Counted from the stretch's first letter, positions 1-9,772 are shown. The stretch: DNA of 64,000 nt from Pseudoduganella umbonata (GCF_014192225.1 NZ_JACHXS010000005.1:388740-452739); one strand, 5' to 3'. Made by a program: numbers and translations. The notes: generated from the letters alone by a model not told the origin.

Positions 1-1437
1 AACGGCGTCCACGTCTTCAAGGGCGTGCGCTATGGCGCCGACACCGCGGCGCGGCGCTTCATGGGACCGCTGCCGCCGCAGCCCTGGAGCGGTGTCCGCG
101 ACGCCGTCACGCATGGCGCATCCGCGCCGCAGTCGGACCGCGCGGAAGCGACGGGCGAAGACTGCCTGTTCCTGAACGTGTACACGCCCGGCCTGCACGA
201 CGGCGCCAAGCGGCCGGTCATGTTCTATATCCATGGCGGCGCCTACAACAACGGCTCCGGCTCCAGCCCGCTGTACGACGGCGTGCGGCTGTGCCGGCGC
301 GGCGACGTGGTGGTGGTCACCGTCAATCACCGGCTGAACGCGTTCGGCTACCTGTACCTGGCGCGCCATGGCGATGAACGCTATGCCGATTCGGGCAATG
401 CCGGCCAGCTCGACCTGGTACTGGCACTGCAGTGGGTGCGCGACAATATCGCCGCATTCGGCGGCGATCCGGACAACGTCACCGTGTTCGGCCAGTCCGG
501 CGGCGGCGCCAAGATCGCCACGCTGATGGCGATGCCCGCCGCGGCCGGCCTGTTCCGTCGCGCCGCCACGATGAGCGGCCAGCAGGTGACCGCCAGCGGC
601 CCGCTCAACGCCGCGCTGCGCGCCCAGGCACTGCTCGACGCGCTGAAGCTGCCGGCCGCCCGGATCGACGAGATCCGCACGCTGCCGTACCAAAGGATCG
701 TCGAGGTACTGGGCACGCGCGATCCGGTGCTGCCGTTCGGCGGCATCTCGTTCGCGCCGGTGCTGGACGAACGCAACCTGCTGCGCCACCCGTTCTATCC
801 CGACGCGCCCCCGCAATCGGCCCGCATCCCGATGATGATCGGCAATACGCACGACGAAACGCGCGCCTTCCTGGGCGGCGATCCGGCCAATTTCACCCTG
901 ACGTGGGACCAGCTCCCCGCGAAACTGGTGCCGAACATGCGTGTCGACATCCAGCCGGAATCAGTGATCGCCGCCTACCGCAAGCTGTACCCGGCGCTGT
1001 CGCCCGGCGACCTGCTGTTCAGGATCACCACCGCGTCGCGCTCCTGGCGCGGCGCCATCATCGAAGCGGAAGAACGGGCGAAATCCGGCAGCCCGGCTTT
1101 CGTGTACCAGCTCGACTGGGCGACACCGAAGGATGGCGGCAGGTTCGGCGCGCCGCACGCGTCCGACATCCAGCTGGTGTTCGACAATATCGCCAAGCCG
1201 GGCGCCACCGCCATCGGCCCGCAGGCGCAGCCGATGGCCGACATGATGAGCGAAGCATTCATCGCGTTCGCACGCCGCGGAGATCCCAACAGTAAATTGA
1301 TTCCGCGCTGGGAACCTTACGACATGGCGCGGCGTCAAACCATGATCTTCGACGTGCCGCCCCGGCTGGAAGACGATCCGCGCGGCGCCGAGCGGCGCAT
1401 CTTTGCCAAGGTGCCTTACGTGCAGCCGGGGACATGA
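1..1437 (+). CDS. Type B carboxylesterase/lipase family protein, 5' end outside window
   Basis: An alpha/beta-hydrolase ester-cleaving enzyme of the type B carboxylesterase family. The reading frame is open from base 1, and the first residues (GVHVFKGVRYG) are the usual family N-terminus, so the true start lies upstream. The nucleophile elbow GQSGGG has its Ser codon at 496-498. The oxyanion-hole loop is the HGGAYNNGSG stretch near 232-262. The acidic residue is probably in GNTHDETRAF (about 841-870), and the His is probably in APHASDI (about 1150-1172). The C-terminal part is complete and ends 82 bp before the next gene. Substrate cannot be deduced; the family covers carboxylesterases, para-nitrobenzyl esterases and cholinesterase relatives. 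Family confidence is high. Confidence 0.9.
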   Translation, partial: NGVHVFKGVRYGADTAARRFMGPLPPQPWSGVRDAVTHGASAPQSDRAEATGEDCLFLNVYTPGLHDGAKRPVMFYIHGGAYNNGSGSSPLYDGVRLCRRGDVVVVTVNHRLNAFGYLYLARHGDERYADSGNAGQLDLVLALQWVRDNIAAFGGDPDNVTVFGQSGGGAKIATLMAMPAAAGLFRRAATMSGQQVTASGPLNAALRAQALLDALKLPAARIDEIRTLPYQRIVEVLGTRDPVLPFGGISFAPVLDERNLLRHPFYPDAPPQSARIPMMIGNTHDETRAFLGGDPANFTLTWDQLPAKLVPNMRVDIQPESVIAAYRKLYPALSPGDLLFRITTASRSWRGAIIEAEERAKSGSPAFVYQLDWATPKDGGRFGAPHASDIQLVFDNIAKPGATAIGPQAQPMADMMSEAFIAFARRGDPNSKLIPRWEPYDMARRQTMIFDVPPRLEDDPRGAERRIFAKVPYVQPGT

Positions 1438-1519
1438 GTGATCACTGAGTCGTCAGCTTGAAAGGCCGCGAATGCGACGGCAATAATGGTGCATTCATCT
1501 GCCCTGCCATCCTTCTGTC

Positions 1520-4500
1520 ATGCATTTCTCCATCGATCAGATCGCGCACCATTTCGATACCGCCACCTTTGCCCGCGGCGAGGATTACGTACGCCGGAGC
1601 AAGGTCATCAGCTTCGAGTGGGACGATGGCTTCCTGCATGGCGAGGTCGAGGGCAGCGGCCGGACAGTGTACGAGCAAAGCATTTACCTGCATGAAGATC
1701 GGCGCGGCCTGCAAGTGGAGGGCGACTGCACCTGCCCGATGGACTACAACTGCAAGCACGTGGTGGCGGTGCTGCTGGCCAGCATCGGACGCCAGGGCGC
1801 AGCGCCTGTGGTCGCACCCTCGGACTTGCCGGCCACGGCCGAACGCTGGCTGGAACGGCTGGCGCTGACCGTCGCGCAGGCTGGTACGGTGCCGGCACCG
1901 ACGCGCGGCCCGGAGTACCGTCTCGCCTATGTGCTGATGCCCGACAGCGGCGATGGCGCGCTGCGCCTGAACCTGTGCAAGGCACGCCTGCGCAAGGATG
2001 GCAGCATCGCCAGCGCGACCATCCACAACGATTTCTACAGCGTGCTGTCGATGAGGCCCGGCTATCTGCGGCCGGACGACGAAGAGCCGGTGCGCCTGCT
2101 ATCCGCGCTGCGCACCGGCAGCATGTACGCCGGCGATACCCGGCCCACCGGCCGCATCGGTACCCGCCTGCTGGAGCAGTTGCGTGCGGAAGGCCGCCTG
2201 CTGTGTGCGGAATCGGCCGCCGCGCTCAAGAACGGCAAGGTGCGGCCGGTCCGCACAGGGCCGCCACGCCATGCTGCGCTCGGCTGGCATGGCGACGGAA
2301 ACGGTGGGCAGCAGGTCCGGCTGGGCTGGCGCTTCGACGATGGCACACCGGTTGGCCACGTGCTGGCTACCGAGCCGGCGCACTACCTGCACAACGACAT
2401 GCTGGGCGAGCTGGCACTGCCGCAGGAAGTGGCCACCGTGCCGCTTGCCGATTTGCTGGACCTGGTGGCGAGAGCGCCACCACTGGCACCGCAGCAGCGT
2501 GCCGGCATGGCGGCACGCCTGGCCGCGCAAGGCCTGGACCGGGTGCTGCCACCGCCCCTGGAAATGGCAACGCGCCAGCGCCGCGATATCGTGCCGGTAC
2601 CTTGCCTGTTGCTCGACACCTTGCCCACCGAGATTGACGGCGAACTGGCATGGGACGATTACGCAACGCTGTCCTTCGATTACGACGGCATGTCCACCGT
2701 GGGGGTGACCGCGCCGGTATTGCGCCGGATGAGCGGCGCTACGATCGAGCTGGTCGAGCGCGACCTGGAGGCCGAGCGGGCGGCGGCCGGCATCCTCGCC
2801 GGCCTGGGGTTTTCCACCCGGCCGGGCGGATCGGCGCTGGACGACCCGCCCGGCGCGATGCGGCTGCCCGCGCCGGAAGACTGGATCGGCTTCATGCGCC
2901 ACGGCGTGCCGCGCCTGCGCGCCGCCGGCTGGCAGGTCGCGTCGGACGCGGGCATGCACTTCGACATCCACGATCCGCAGGAATGGTATGCCGAACTGGA
3001 CGAGGAAGGCGAGGGCGTCAATGCCTGGTTCGCCCTCGAACTCGGCTTCGTCATCGACGGCCAGCGCCACGCGCTGCTGCCGCTGCTGCTGCAAATGATC
3101 CGCGACGCGCCGCACGACTTCGCCCCTGCGGCGCTGGCAGCGCGCCCTGACGGCAGCGAGGTCCTCGTCAGCCTGCTTGACGGGCGGCGCGCCGCACTGC
3201 CGTGGAGCCGGATACGGCCGATCCTGGCCACGCTGGGCGAACTGTATTTCGCCGAGCGCCTGGGTCGCACGCTGCGCCTGCCCGTGGCCGACGCTGCCCG
3301 GCTGGCGGAACTGGAACGGGCCGCGCAGCTGCGCTGGCTGGGCGGCGAGCGCCTGCGCGAACTGGGCAGGAAGCTCGACGGCTTCACCGGCATCGTGCCG
3401 GTAGCCGCGCCGGCCGGCCTGCGGGCCACGCTGCGCGCCTACCAGCACGATGGCCTGGCCTGGATGCAGTTTTTGCGCGAATACGATTTCGCCGGCATCC
3501 TGGCCGACGACATGGGGCTCGGCAAGACGATCCAGACGCTGGCCCACATCCTGGCCGAAAAGGAAGCGGGCCGGCTCGATGCGCCGGCGCTGGTGGTGGC
3601 ACCAACCAGCCTGATGGGCAACTGGCAGGCCGAGGCTGCGCGCTTCGCACCGGGCCTGCGCGTGCTGCTCCTGCATGGCAAGGACCGGGCGGCACTGTTC
3701 GACAAAATTGGCCAGACTGACCTGGTGCTGACGACCTACGCACTGCTCGGCCGCGACGAGGATGCGCTGCGCCAGCGGCGCTATCACCTGCTGATCCTGG
3801 ATGAAGCGCAGTACATCAAGAACAGCCGTTCCCGCACCGCCCAGGTGGCGCGCCTGCTCGATGCGCGGCATCGCCTGTGCCTGACCGGCACCCCGGTGCA
3901 GAATCACCTGGGCGAACTGTGGTCGCAGTTCCATTTCCTGCTGCCGGGCCTGCTGGGCGACGAAAAGGCCTTCAATGCCCATTTCCGCAAGCCGATCGAG
4001 CAGCAGGGCGACGCCCTGCGCAAGGACCTGCTGGCGCGGCGCGTGAAACCGTTCATGCTGCGGCGGACCAAGGACCGGGTGGCCACCGAACTGCCGCCGA
4101 AGACGGAGATCGTGCTGCCCGTGGAACTGGGCGGCGCCCAGCGCGACCTGTACGAAACGGTGCGCGTGGCCATGGACCGCAAGGTGCGCGACGAGATCGA
4201 CCGCAAGGGCCTGGCGCGCAGCCAGATCGTGATCCTCGACGCGCTGCTCAAGCTGCGCCAGGCATGCTGCGATCCGCGCCTGCTCAAGGGGCACGCCACC
4301 GCCGGTGCCGGCTCGGCCAAGCTGGACACGCTGATGGAACTGCTGGACACGCTGCTGAGCGAAGGGCGCAAGGTACTGGTGTTCTCGCAGTTCACCAGCA
4401 TGCTGGCGCTGATCGCGGAAGTCCTGCAGGCTCGCGCTGTCGAGTTTGCGTTACTGACGGGCGACACGGTCGACCGCGCCGCGCCGATCGCCGCCTTCCA

Positions 4501-4816
4501 GGAGGGCGATGCCGGCGTGTTCCTGATCAGCCTGAAAGCGGGCGGCGTCGGGCTGAATCTCACCGCGGCCGATACGGTAATCCACTACGACCCCTGGTGG
4601 AACCCCGCCAGCGAAAACCAGGCCACCGACCGCGCCTGGCGCATTGGCCAGGAAAAGCCGGTATTCGTCTACAAGCTCATCGCGCGCGGTACGGTGGAGG
4701 AAAAAATCCAGGAGATGCAGCGCCGCAAGGGGGAACTGGCCAATGCCGTGCTGGATGCCGAGGGTGGATTGGCGCCGGCGCTTGGGGTGGACGAATTGCG
4801 GGCGATCTTCGCGTAG
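1520..4816 (+). CDS. SNF2-family DEAD/DEAH helicase with N-terminal SWIM zinc finger
   Basis: A 1098-residue SWI2/SNF2 ATPase, expected to translocate on double-stranded DNA in the cytoplasm. A SWIM zinc-finger pattern CxCx5CxH is visible at residues 70-80. The long middle region has no motif I recognise. The helicase core starts near residue 630: Walker A DDMGLGKT at about 663-670, DEAQ box at about 760, TGTPVQN at about 790, and the helicase C domain with QATDRAWRIGQ near the end. SWIM plus SNF2 is the common bacterial HepA/RapA-like arrangement. The start is the first ATG in frame; no good ribosome-binding site is visible. It runs convergent to the LysR gene with 40 bp between them. Its cellular role (repair, transcription recycling or defence) cannot be read from the sequence. 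Confidence 0.92.
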   Translation: MHFSIDQIAHHFDTATFARGEDYVRRSKVISFEWDDGFLHGEVEGSGRTVYEQSIYLHEDRRGLQVEGDCTCPMDYNCKHVVAVLLASIGRQGAAPVVAPSDLPATAERWLERLALTVAQAGTVPAPTRGPEYRLAYVLMPDSGDGALRLNLCKARLRKDGSIASATIHNDFYSVLSMRPGYLRPDDEEPVRLLSALRTGSMYAGDTRPTGRIGTRLLEQLRAEGRLLCAESAAALKNGKVRPVRTGPPRHAALGWHGDGNGGQQVRLGWRFDDGTPVGHVLATEPAHYLHNDMLGELALPQEVATVPLADLLDLVARAPPLAPQQRAGMAARLAAQGLDRVLPPPLEMATRQRRDIVPVPCLLLDTLPTEIDGELAWDDYATLSFDYDGMSTVGVTAPVLRRMSGATIELVERDLEAERAAAGILAGLGFSTRPGGSALDDPPGAMRLPAPEDWIGFMRHGVPRLRAAGWQVASDAGMHFDIHDPQEWYAELDEEGEGVNAWFALELGFVIDGQRHALLPLLLQMIRDAPHDFAPAALAARPDGSEVLVSLLDGRRAALPWSRIRPILATLGELYFAERLGRTLRLPVADAARLAELERAAQLRWLGGERLRELGRKLDGFTGIVPVAAPAGLRATLRAYQHDGLAWMQFLREYDFAGILADDMGLGKTIQTLAHILAEKEAGRLDAPALVVAPTSLMGNWQAEAARFAPGLRVLLLHGKDRAALFDKIGQTDLVLTTYALLGRDEDALRQRRYHLLILDEAQYIKNSRSRTAQVARLLDARHRLCLTGTPVQNHLGELWSQFHFLLPGLLGDEKAFNAHFRKPIEQQGDALRKDLLARRVKPFMLRRTKDRVATELPPKTEIVLPVELGGAQRDLYETVRVAMDRKVRDEIDRKGLARSQIVILDALLKLRQACCDPRLLKGHATAGAGSAKLDTLMELLDTLLSEGRKVLVFSQFTSMLALIAEVLQARAVEFALLTGDTVDRAAPIAAFQEGDAGVFLISLKAGGVGLNLTAADTVIHYDPWWNPASENQATDRAWRIGQEKPVFVYKLIARGTVEEKIQEMQRRKGELANAVLDAEGGLAPALGVDELRAIFA

Positions 4817-4856
4817 CTGCGCTTGCGAACAGGAGTCCTGATCAGGTCGAGAGCAT

Positions 4857-5774
4857 TTACGTTTTCACTGCTGAGCGCAAGAAATCGACAAATGCACGCA
4901 CTCTCGCCGACAGGTGGCGGTTCTGGGGATAGAGGATCGAAAACGGACGGGAGCGGCCGCCGTACTTTCCAAGGACTTCCACCAGGTCGCCACGCCGCAG
5001 AGCGTCACCTACCGCAAAGCGATATGTCTGATAGAGACCTCCGCCCGCGTTGACCCAGGCGACAGCCCCTAACGCATCGTTAAGTACACGCATCCTGCTG
5101 CTGATCGGCTTCTCGATTGCAGTACCTTGATCATCGGTGAACAGCCACTGCAGCGGCCGCCCGGTATTCGGCGATATGTACTGGATACAGTCGTGTTCAC
5201 TGAGATCATCAATACTGCGTGGTTCGCCTTTCCTTGCAATGTATGCCGGGGTACCAAATACCCCCAGCATAGCGTCCTCGAGCTTGAACGCGACAAGACG
5301 GGAATCTTGTTGAATGCCAAGCCTGATCGCCAGGTCGAAGCCTTCTTCGACAAAGTCGATGATCTTGTCCGAAATGCTGATCTCGATGTCGATCTGCGGA
5401 TAAAGCTCAGTAAACCTGGGCATCAAAGGCAGCAACCGAAACGTTCCATAAGCAGCACTGACGCTGATGCGTAGCGGCCCGCTCGGAACAGTCTGGGCAC
5501 CTGTAATCGCACGCTCGGCCTCGACAATTTGCTCGAGTGCGAGCTGGCATTCCTTCCAATAGAGCTCGCCTTCAGCTGTCAGCTTGACGGCGCGGGTAGT
5601 CCTCAAAAAAAGGCGTACACCAAGGCGCTGCTCGAGCCGGCTGATCGACCGGCTGACCGCGGCCGGCGTTAAACCAAGCATCTCGGCAGCACTGGTAAAG
5701 CTGCCAGTCTCCGCTGCTCTACAAAACTGTTCAATGCTGCCCAGCTGAAGTGCGTTGCCTGCTGCCATATTCAT
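4857..5774 (-). CDS. LysR-family transcriptional regulator
   Basis: A DNA-binding regulator of 305 residues (303 if the second ATG at 5768 is used). The N-terminal winged helix-turn-helix covers roughly residues 12-70, with the typical string SFTSAAEMLGLTPAAVSRSI. The rest is the periplasmic-binding-protein-like effector domain. It is divergent from the glutathione S-transferase gene at 5932, the usual LysR layout, so that gene is the likely target. A T-N11-A type inverted repeat at 5773-5787 overlaps its own start codon, which suggests autoregulation. The effector molecule is unknown. The body aligns by eye with the AaeR/DmlR-like LysR subgroup, but I would not name it. Confidence 0.93.
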   Translation of the reverse strand: MNMAAGNALQLGSIEQFCRAAETGSFTSAAEMLGLTPAAVSRSISRLEQRLGVRLFLRTTRAVKLTAEGELYWKECQLALEQIVEAERAITGAQTVPSGPLRISVSAAYGTFRLLPLMPRFTELYPQIDIEISISDKIIDFVEEGFDLAIRLGIQQDSRLVAFKLEDAMLGVFGTPAYIARKGEPRSIDDLSEHDCIQYISPNTGRPLQWLFTDDQGTAIEKPISSRMRVLNDALGAVAWVNAGGGLYQTYRFAVGDALRRGDLVEVLGKYGGRSRPFSILYPQNRHLSARVRAFVDFLRSAVKT

Positions 5775-5787
5775 TACCGTTTGTAAT
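5773..5787. promoter_or_regulatory. LysR-type inverted repeat (T-N11-A) overlapping LysR start
   Basis: ATTAC and GTAAT form perfect 5-bp arms around a 5-bp spacer, fitting the T-N11-A LysR box. The site overlaps the first ATG of the LysR gene and lies about 145 bp upstream of the divergent glutathione transferase gene. Binding is inferred from position and symmetry only. Confidence 0.45.
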
Positions 5788-5931
5788 AAATGAATTGATT
5801 ATCACATGGTTTATCGACTAAGAACAACGCATTACAGTACGTCTACTGCTTCAGCAACAACGCGCCAAGGCCTCGCTACTCAGCAGTACACGGTTTGGCC
5901 TACACCTCGACCTACTTAAAGGAATTCAAAA

Positions 5932-6630
5932 ATGACCAGCAAATTGAACGTTTTTACCTCGCCGTCGGCTTTCCCCAACCCGCAGCGCCTGCGCCTGTTC
6001 ATGCACGAAAAGGGCATCGCTGATCAGTTCCAGGAGACCGTTTACGACATGACGCCAGTGGGTGAACAGCGTGGCTGGCGTCACCTGAAGATGAATCCCT
6101 GGGGCGAGACACCGACCCTCGAGCTCGCTGATGGCAGCTACATCTCCGAAACGGCAGCGGTCGTCCGTTACCTGGACCAGTCCTACCCCGGCCGCAAGAT
6201 CATGGGGGACACGCCGCTGGAACAGGGCCTGGACAACATGTGGGATAACCGCATCTGGGTTCACATCCTGTATCGCATCGTCACGGCCTTCCATGTTCTG
6301 CATACCGGTCTCGGCTTCAAACTCGAACTGACGAAGAACGAAGCTTGGGGCGAGCACTGCCGCAAAGAAGCGCTGGCCCATGCCGCACTGGTCAACAAAC
6401 ATCTTTCGGACGGACGGGAATGGTTGCTGGGGGGCGACGAGCCTACTTTCGCCGACATCACGCTGGCAACCGCCATTGCGTTCTCGAAGTTCCCCGTGAA
6501 CGCTACGCCGCTGGACGAGCGTTTCGAGTTCCTGGATGCCTACTGGCAGCGCTGGCAGCAACGTCCGAGCTTCCAGGCCGCGTATGCGGATCGTAGCAGT
6601 GGCATCCCTGAACTGGACAACAAGGCTTGA
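5932..6630 (+). CDS. Glutathione S-transferase family protein
   Basis: A 232-residue cytosolic glutathione transferase-like protein. The N-terminal thioredoxin fold (about residues 5-85) carries SPSAFPNPQRLRL, where the catalytic Ser/Cys would lie, a cis-Pro in NPWGETPTLEL, and the glutathione gamma-glutamyl binding motif SETAAVVRYL. The C-terminal all-helical domain (about 95-220) contains the N-capping motif GDEPTFADITLATAI. An AAGGAA ribosome-binding site lies 8 bp upstream of the ATG. It is divergent from a LysR regulator that probably controls it. The substrate (electrophile detoxification, dehalogenation or isomerisation) is not evident. Confidence 0.9.
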   Translation: MTSKLNVFTSPSAFPNPQRLRLFMHEKGIADQFQETVYDMTPVGEQRGWRHLKMNPWGETPTLELADGSYISETAAVVRYLDQSYPGRKIMGDTPLEQGLDNMWDNRIWVHILYRIVTAFHVLHTGLGFKLELTKNEAWGEHCRKEALAHAALVNKHLSDGREWLLGGDEPTFADITLATAIAFSKFPVNATPLDERFEFLDAYWQRWQQRPSFQAAYADRSSGIPELDNKA

Positions 6631-6791
6631 TGCAACCTTGAAGTCGCGCGCTGTCCAGGCAATGGATTTCGCGCGACTGAGCGGATCAAATCGGGGTTGC
6701 AGTGCGACGAGCAGACATCCATCAGGCGTTCTTTCGCTCGCTTGCTCACTCATCTGTCGGCATTATGTCGAGCGGTTTTGTCAGGCGCTCT

Positions 6792-8591
6792 TTAGTCCCA
6801 CAGCCGCAGCGGCAGCAATTCCCACGCCGCCAGCCCGATGGCCAGTTGCAGCACAGCCGCCATGGCCAGCGCATCGATCCGGTTGCCGGTCCTGCTGCCG
6901 GTGCTGCGAAGCGCCATCGCCAGGCCGGCCAGCATCGTCACCGGCAGTGCGGCGGTGACGATTGCCAGCAGGCCGCTGGCCGCCGTCAGGTCGCCCAGCT
7001 GGAGAAATGACTGCCGGTAGAACAGCGGGAGCGGCACGAGCAGCGCCAGCGCGCCGGCCAGCGGTGCCGCCAGCGGATCGCTCGGCGACATCCGCCGTGC
7101 CGCCAGGCGTGCCATACCTTTCAACACGATCCAGGCCAGTCCCAGCAAGCCGGCACCCACGCTGAGCCACAGCGAAGACAGGTACAACATGGATACCTGT
7201 TCATGGCTCTGCGTGCCATTGGTGACAATGCGCTTGCCGTCGGCCGAGACCAGCAGCGCATGGGAGGGCAGTACCTTGCCGGGCGCGCGGAACAGCGCAT
7301 TGCCGGCGTGCTGCAACGTCACCGCCGGGCCCTGGAACGGATGCAGCGACAGTGCCGAGCCGTCGCCGCGCAGCCGCATGAAACCGAATACGGTATCGAT
7401 GAAGCGCACCGTGTCGAAACGGTTCGGCGCCGGAACATACACGCCCTCCCACGGTTGCGGATCAAACGCGGGCGCTTCGCCCGCCGCGGCAGCAGGCATG
7501 GCCGGCATCAGCACGCCCGCCAGCAGCGCATCGAAGCGCTGGTAATCGGCCGTTTCATTGTCGGTGTTGAAGGCAATGAAGAATGCCTTGTGCGCCTCAG
7601 GGAACAGGCACAGCATCGCCTTGAAGCCGATCGTGCTGCCGCCGTGGCACTTCGCAACGACGCCGTGGCGGTCGAACTTGCGCAGGCCCAGGCCATAGCC
7701 CACCTGCAATCCGGCGCGCGCGGCTTCGGTGCCGGTGGGCTCGCCCATGCGGCGCAGCAGGGCCGGATCGATGAAGGGCCGTCCGCCGGCACTGCCGTCG
7801 CTCATCAAAAAGCGCGCGAAGCGGGCCATGTCGGCTGCGGTCGTAGTGAACTGCCCGGCGGGGCGCACGAACGACGGCACCGCCGGGTGCACGGCGCCGT
7901 CTTCAAAGTGCCCCATCGCCAGCCGCGGGTCGCTGGCCTGTTCGACGAAGGCGAAGGTGCTGTCGTGCATGCCCAGCGGCGCCAGCAAGGCGGCGTCCAG
8001 GTAGCGCTCGTAGCGCTGCCTGGCGACCGCTTCGATGACCATGCCCAGCAGCGTGTAGCCCATGTTCGAATACGAATGCCGCGTGCCGGGCCGATGGCGC
8101 ACGCGCAGCAGCCCGCTGCCGGCCGGGAAGGTGGCGGCAAGCGGCGCGTCGGCCCGTGCCTTCATCGTAAAAACTTGCCAGAAATGGACATCGTCCAGCC
8201 CGGAGGTGTGATCGAGCAGGTGCCGGATGCGCACCGGGTCGCTGGCGTGCCACGGATTGTCGAACGCCATGGCCGGCAGCAGCGCCGCGACGGGCATGTC
8301 CAGGCCCAGGCGCCCCTCGCTGGCCAGGCGCAGGATGCCGGCCGCCAGCAGCGTCTTGGCAATGGAGCCGACCTGCATGCGATGGTCCGGGCGCATCGGC
8401 GCGCGGCTGCGGGCATCGCTGATGCCGGCGGCACCCTGCGTGTCGAGTGTGGTCCATACCGCACCTTCGAGCGCCTGCCCGTGCAGCATGGCAGCGATTT
8501 GTCGCGTCAAGTCTGGTCGTGCCGGGTTCGGCGCGGCGTGAAGCGGCAGCGCGGCAAGCAATACCGCCATAAGGGTGATCAGGGTTTTCAA
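6792..8591 (-). CDS. Serine hydrolase (class C beta-lactamase fold) with C-terminal membrane segments
   Basis: A 599-residue exported protein of the beta-lactamase/penicillin-binding-protein family (Pfam Beta-lactamase type). The signal peptide is at about residues 1-20 (LLAALPLHAA). The catalytic motifs are SIAK (Ser76, Lys79), YSN (174-176) and HGG (316-318, the KTG equivalent). After about residue 480 come four or five hydrophobic stretches ending in LPLRLWD, so the catalytic domain would face the periplasm and be anchored by a C-terminal membrane bundle. The start codon is TTG at 8591; an in-frame ATG seven codons later would shorten the signal peptide. Hydrolysed substrate (D-amino peptides or esters) is unknown; clinical beta-lactamase activity should not be assumed. 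Confidence 0.88.
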   Translation of the reverse strand: MKTLITLMAVLLAALPLHAAPNPARPDLTRQIAAMLHGQALEGAVWTTLDTQGAAGISDARSRAPMRPDHRMQVGSIAKTLLAAGILRLASEGRLGLDMPVAALLPAMAFDNPWHASDPVRIRHLLDHTSGLDDVHFWQVFTMKARADAPLAATFPAGSGLLRVRHRPGTRHSYSNMGYTLLGMVIEAVARQRYERYLDAALLAPLGMHDSTFAFVEQASDPRLAMGHFEDGAVHPAVPSFVRPAGQFTTTAADMARFARFLMSDGSAGGRPFIDPALLRRMGEPTGTEAARAGLQVGYGLGLRKFDRHGVVAKCHGGSTIGFKAMLCLFPEAHKAFFIAFNTDNETADYQRFDALLAGVLMPAMPAAAAGEAPAFDPQPWEGVYVPAPNRFDTVRFIDTVFGFMRLRGDGSALSLHPFQGPAVTLQHAGNALFRAPGKVLPSHALLVSADGKRIVTNGTQSHEQVSMLYLSSLWLSVGAGLLGLAWIVLKGMARLAARRMSPSDPLAAPLAGALALLVPLPLFYRQSFLQLGDLTAASGLLAIVTAALPVTMLAGLAMALRSTGSRTGNRIDALAMAAVLQLAIGLAAWELLPLRLWD

Positions 8592-8777
8592 GGGGACGCT
8601 CGGGGAAATATGCAGCGAGCAGGATACGAACCCGGTGGTGAAATCGCGGTGAAATTTGCCCGGTTTGGGACATCTTCTTTGCGGAGATTTCCGAAGGAGA
8701 CAGGCTGTTCGACAGGCGCCATCTTCTACGTTTGATTTTTCTCAAACTGCGGTAAGATTCTGAATAATTGCAAATTT

Positions 8778-8800
8778 GATACTTTTAACATAAAAGTATC
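8778..8800. promoter_or_regulatory. Perfect inverted repeat, operator-like
   Basis: Two perfect 10-bp arms (GATACTTTTA and its complement) surround a 3-bp spacer, in an AT-rich stretch about 80 bp upstream of the PEP-CTERM gene at 8879. The intergenic stretch 8592-8878 shows no other clear signal. The site could be an operator or a hairpin in the 5' leader; the sequence cannot decide between them. Confidence 0.5.
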
Positions 8801-8878
8801 CATGCGGTACCCACGCATCGGCAGTCGCAGTTATGTGCCCGCTTCGCACCTCCGGAGCGCTTTTTTCATTGAGAAAAT

Positions 8879-9643
8879 ATGACACTGCAAAAGATCACTT
8901 CGTGCCTGCTGCTGGCAGGCCTGGCAGCGGCTGCCGCGACGGCCCAGGCGGATGTAACGTTCGAGACGCGCCTTTCCAATACCGCATTCAGCGTGACGGA
9001 CCTGACGCCGGACGATGGCATTGCGGCTGGCTACAGTTACAGCCTGGCCCCCAGTGTTTACCGGCTCGGCCTGTACGGTCCGGGCGCGGCGGAGAAGGAA
9101 TTCGAGGACGTCGGGACCGACGTGAAAGCGGTACAGCACGAACTGACCACTGGCAGTTCGACGGTCAGCCTCAGCAGCGCCAGCGCGCCTGGTGAATACA
9201 CGCTGCAAGGAGCAGTACGGGACAATCTGGGCGAAAATGGCGGCGGCTCGGCCTGGATCGACCAGAATTATGTATTTACGCTGGCGGCCAACAGCGCGCT
9301 GAACCTGTCCGCGCACCTGTTCATGCAGATTTCCCCCAGCTCGAATCCGTACCAGGAGGGCTCGGCCACCACGTCGTTCACGTTGTGGAGTCCGGACATT
9401 GAAACGCGTATCAATCAATTCGACATTCTTTATTCGCCCTGGAACGGTGGCGAAGTGATCGACCAAGACTATTCGTTCGCGTATGCCAACACGACCGACC
9501 AGGCCATCACGGTCAATGTGTCGTTATGGTCCACCTCCGATTCCTTCATCTCCGCGGTGCCCGAGCCGTCCACCTATGCCATGCTGGGTCTTGGCCTGCT
9601 GACGCTGGCAGCGGCGCGGCGCCGCCGTCAACCTGCCGCCTGA
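8879..9643 (+). CDS. PEP-CTERM sorting domain-containing exported protein
   Basis: A 254-residue secreted protein. The signal peptide covers about residues 1-25 (MTLQKITS then a hydrophobic core ending AQA). The C-terminus is a textbook PEP-CTERM sorting tag: VPEPSTYAMLGLGLLTLAAA followed by RRRR. In the exosortase/EpsH system such a tag is recognised and cut for surface or matrix delivery. The body is rich in Ser, Thr and Asn, with no motif I recognise. Neither an exosortase nor an EPS locus lies in this window, so the processing machinery must be encoded elsewhere. Function beyond export is unknown. Confidence 0.9.
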   Translation: MTLQKITSCLLLAGLAAAAATAQADVTFETRLSNTAFSVTDLTPDDGIAAGYSYSLAPSVYRLGLYGPGAAEKEFEDVGTDVKAVQHELTTGSSTVSLSSASAPGEYTLQGAVRDNLGENGGGSAWIDQNYVFTLAANSALNLSAHLFMQISPSSNPYQEGSATTSFTLWSPDIETRINQFDILYSPWNGGEVIDQDYSFAYANTTDQAITVNVSLWSTSDSFISAVPEPSTYAMLGLGLLTLAAARRRRQPAA

Positions 9644-9772
9644 TCCAGGCGCGCTTTCCGGCGGAACGGACAACACGCTGTCCGCCGGGATCGAACACTA
9701 AGCTGCTCCAGCGAGCAGCTTTCTCCCCCTCGCAATCCTTTGCCGGCCAGCGGCAGGCATCCGTTCGCGCCA

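Noticed and set aside
2099..4294. 731-codon antisense frame over the SNF2 helicase
   Set aside because: Low-complexity Gln/Arg/His-rich product; the sense strand has all helicase motifs.
7201..8745. Clinical beta-lactamase resistance gene
   Set aside because: The serine hydrolase at 6792-8591 has the fold motifs but also a long C-terminal membrane region and an HGG motif, as in DD-peptidase/esterase-like relatives; no evidence of antibiotic hydrolysis.
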